Shown in pieces: positions 4,555-5,047 of a stretch of 5,047 bases of DNA (its first letter is position 1; each line of letters begins with the position of its first letter). Made by a program: the position numbers and the translations under genes. The notes under the pieces are model-generated. The model saw only the letters and a program-made list of their open reading frames with translations, made no database searches and was not told the DNA's origin. Origin of the DNA: Methylophilaceae bacterium UBA6140 (GTDB lineage: Bacteria > Pseudomonadota > Gammaproteobacteria > Burkholderiales > Methylophilaceae); assembly GCA_002423265.1 (NCBI GenBank), contig DIVE01000127.1, positions 868 through 5,914 on the forward strand, read 5' to 3'.

Positions 4555-4686
4555 TCGTTTTATCGCCTTCCGTCGCGTATTCTAGCCGATGCGTGTTCGC
4601 CTCAGAGCGGTTTTTTCATGCCTGCCGCCGTCGCCGGATAACGCCAGAAGCTTGACGCTATAGACTAAAAAAAGAATGATTCAGCC
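4555..4686. promoter_or_regulatory. Divergent promoter region between dioxygenase and acyltransferase genes
   Basis: This 132-bp gap must start both transcripts. For the dioxygenase, a minus-strand -10-like TAGAAT lies at 4584-4579, 25 bases before ATG 4554, with no good -35. For the acyltransferase, plus-strand TTGACG (4652-4657) is followed after 17 bases by AATGAT (4675-4680), which would start transcription almost at the ATG; TATAGA (4659-4664) is an alternative -10. None of these pairs is strong. Confidence 0.35.
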
Positions 4687-5047
4687 ATGAGCACCCATAC
4701 CGTCACTCCAGCCGTAGCTGCCACCCGCATGATTGCAGCTGTGCTGCGTCCGATCTGCCGCCTGCTGTTCCGCACCGAAATACACGGCGAGGTTCAGCGC
4801 CCGGCAGACGGCAAACTGCTGATCGTCGCCAACCACGAATCCTTGCTCGACGGCCTGTTGATCGGGCTGCACCTGCCTTTCCGCGTTACCTTCGTGGTGC
4901 ACACCGAAGTACTGGAAAACCGCTGGTTTCGTATGTTCCTGCGGCTGGTTCCGCACCTCACCGTTGATCACACCAGCCCGCTGGGCATCAAGAAAATCAT
5001 CCGCCTGATCGAAGCGGGGGAGCCGGTCATGATCTTCCCCGAGGGTC
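4687..5047 (+). CDS. aas: Aas-like acyltransferase (2-acylglycerophosphoethanolamine acyltransferase / acyl-ACP synthetase), N-terminal part
   Basis: 120 codons are visible before the right edge. The region 24-120 is a PlsC-type acyltransferase domain: N-H-E-S-L-L-D (49-55) supplies the catalytic H50 and D55 of the HX4D motif, and F-P-E-G (117-120) is the glycerophosphate-binding motif. Local sequence follows E. coli Aas, as I recall it: C-R-L-L-F-R, then L-x-V-A-N-H, D-G-L-L-I-G-L-x-L-P, and I-x-R-L-I-E-x-G-x-P-V-x-I-F-P-E-G. Aas reacylates lysophosphatidylethanolamine at the inner membrane and carries a C-terminal acyl-ACP synthetase (AMP-binding) domain; that domain, or an MFS/LplT-like fusion, would lie outside the window. 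An N-terminal extension of about 17 residues precedes the domain. ATG 4687 has no strong ribosome binding site; a four-codon ATG reading (4676-4690) overlaps it. A plain PlsC acyltransferase remains possible. Confidence 0.8.
   Translation, partial: MSTHTVTPAVAATRMIAAVLRPICRLLFRTEIHGEVQRPADGKLLIVANHESLLDGLLIGLHLPFRVTFVVHTEVLENRWFRMFLRLVPHLTVDHTSPLGIKKIIRLIEAGEPVMIFPEG

Overview
The window is about 5 kb of gene-dense, moderately GC-rich bacterial chromosome. Gene content and protein sequences suggest a proteobacterium, probably a betaproteobacterium. That placement is inferred from family resemblance, not from a marker gene.

Layout, left to right. (1) Positions 1-119, minus strand: the first 39 codons of a protein resembling the N-terminus of MsbA-type ABC transporter/permeases, running off the left edge. 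(2) 120-429: a 310-bp divergent intergenic region holding two adjacent palindromic repeat units of the GTCATTGC...GCAATCC type. (3) 430-792, plus strand: a small lipoprotein with an MliC-like domain, ending at a strong bidirectional terminator (803-833). (4) 853-3573, minus strand: a compact five-gene operon, in transcription order a BigR/SqrR-type ArsR regulator, two half-size YeeE/YedE membrane proteins, a TauE/SafE permease and an ETHE1-like persulfide dioxygenase. Its promoter lies at about 3615-3642. (5) 3643-3807: a non-coding stretch with an intrinsic terminator and a long multi-segment hairpin. (6) 3808-4554, minus strand: an Fe(II)/2-oxoglutarate dioxygenase of the family that includes Bacillus isoleucine dioxygenase (PF10014-like). 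(7) 4687 to the right edge, plus strand: the N-terminal acyltransferase domain of an Aas-like lysophospholipid acyltransferase/acyl-ACP synthetase.

The core is the sulfide/persulfide response operon. By analogy with the characterised BigR operon of Xylella and Agrobacterium, a thiol-switch repressor would sense hydrogen sulfide or persulfide and release the promoter. The dioxygenase would oxidise glutathione persulfide to sulfite, TauE/SafE would export sulfite, and the YeeE/YedE pair would move a sulfur compound such as thiosulfate. No sulfide:quinone oxidoreductase or rhodanese is present in the window, so persulfide must be formed by enzymes encoded elsewhere. I see no wholly new multi-gene system. 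The least explained items are the hairpin at 3737-3810, the paired repeats at 206-276, the inverted repeat over the bigR -35 box, the apparently non-canonical MliC-like lipoprotein, and the dioxygenase of unknown substrate.
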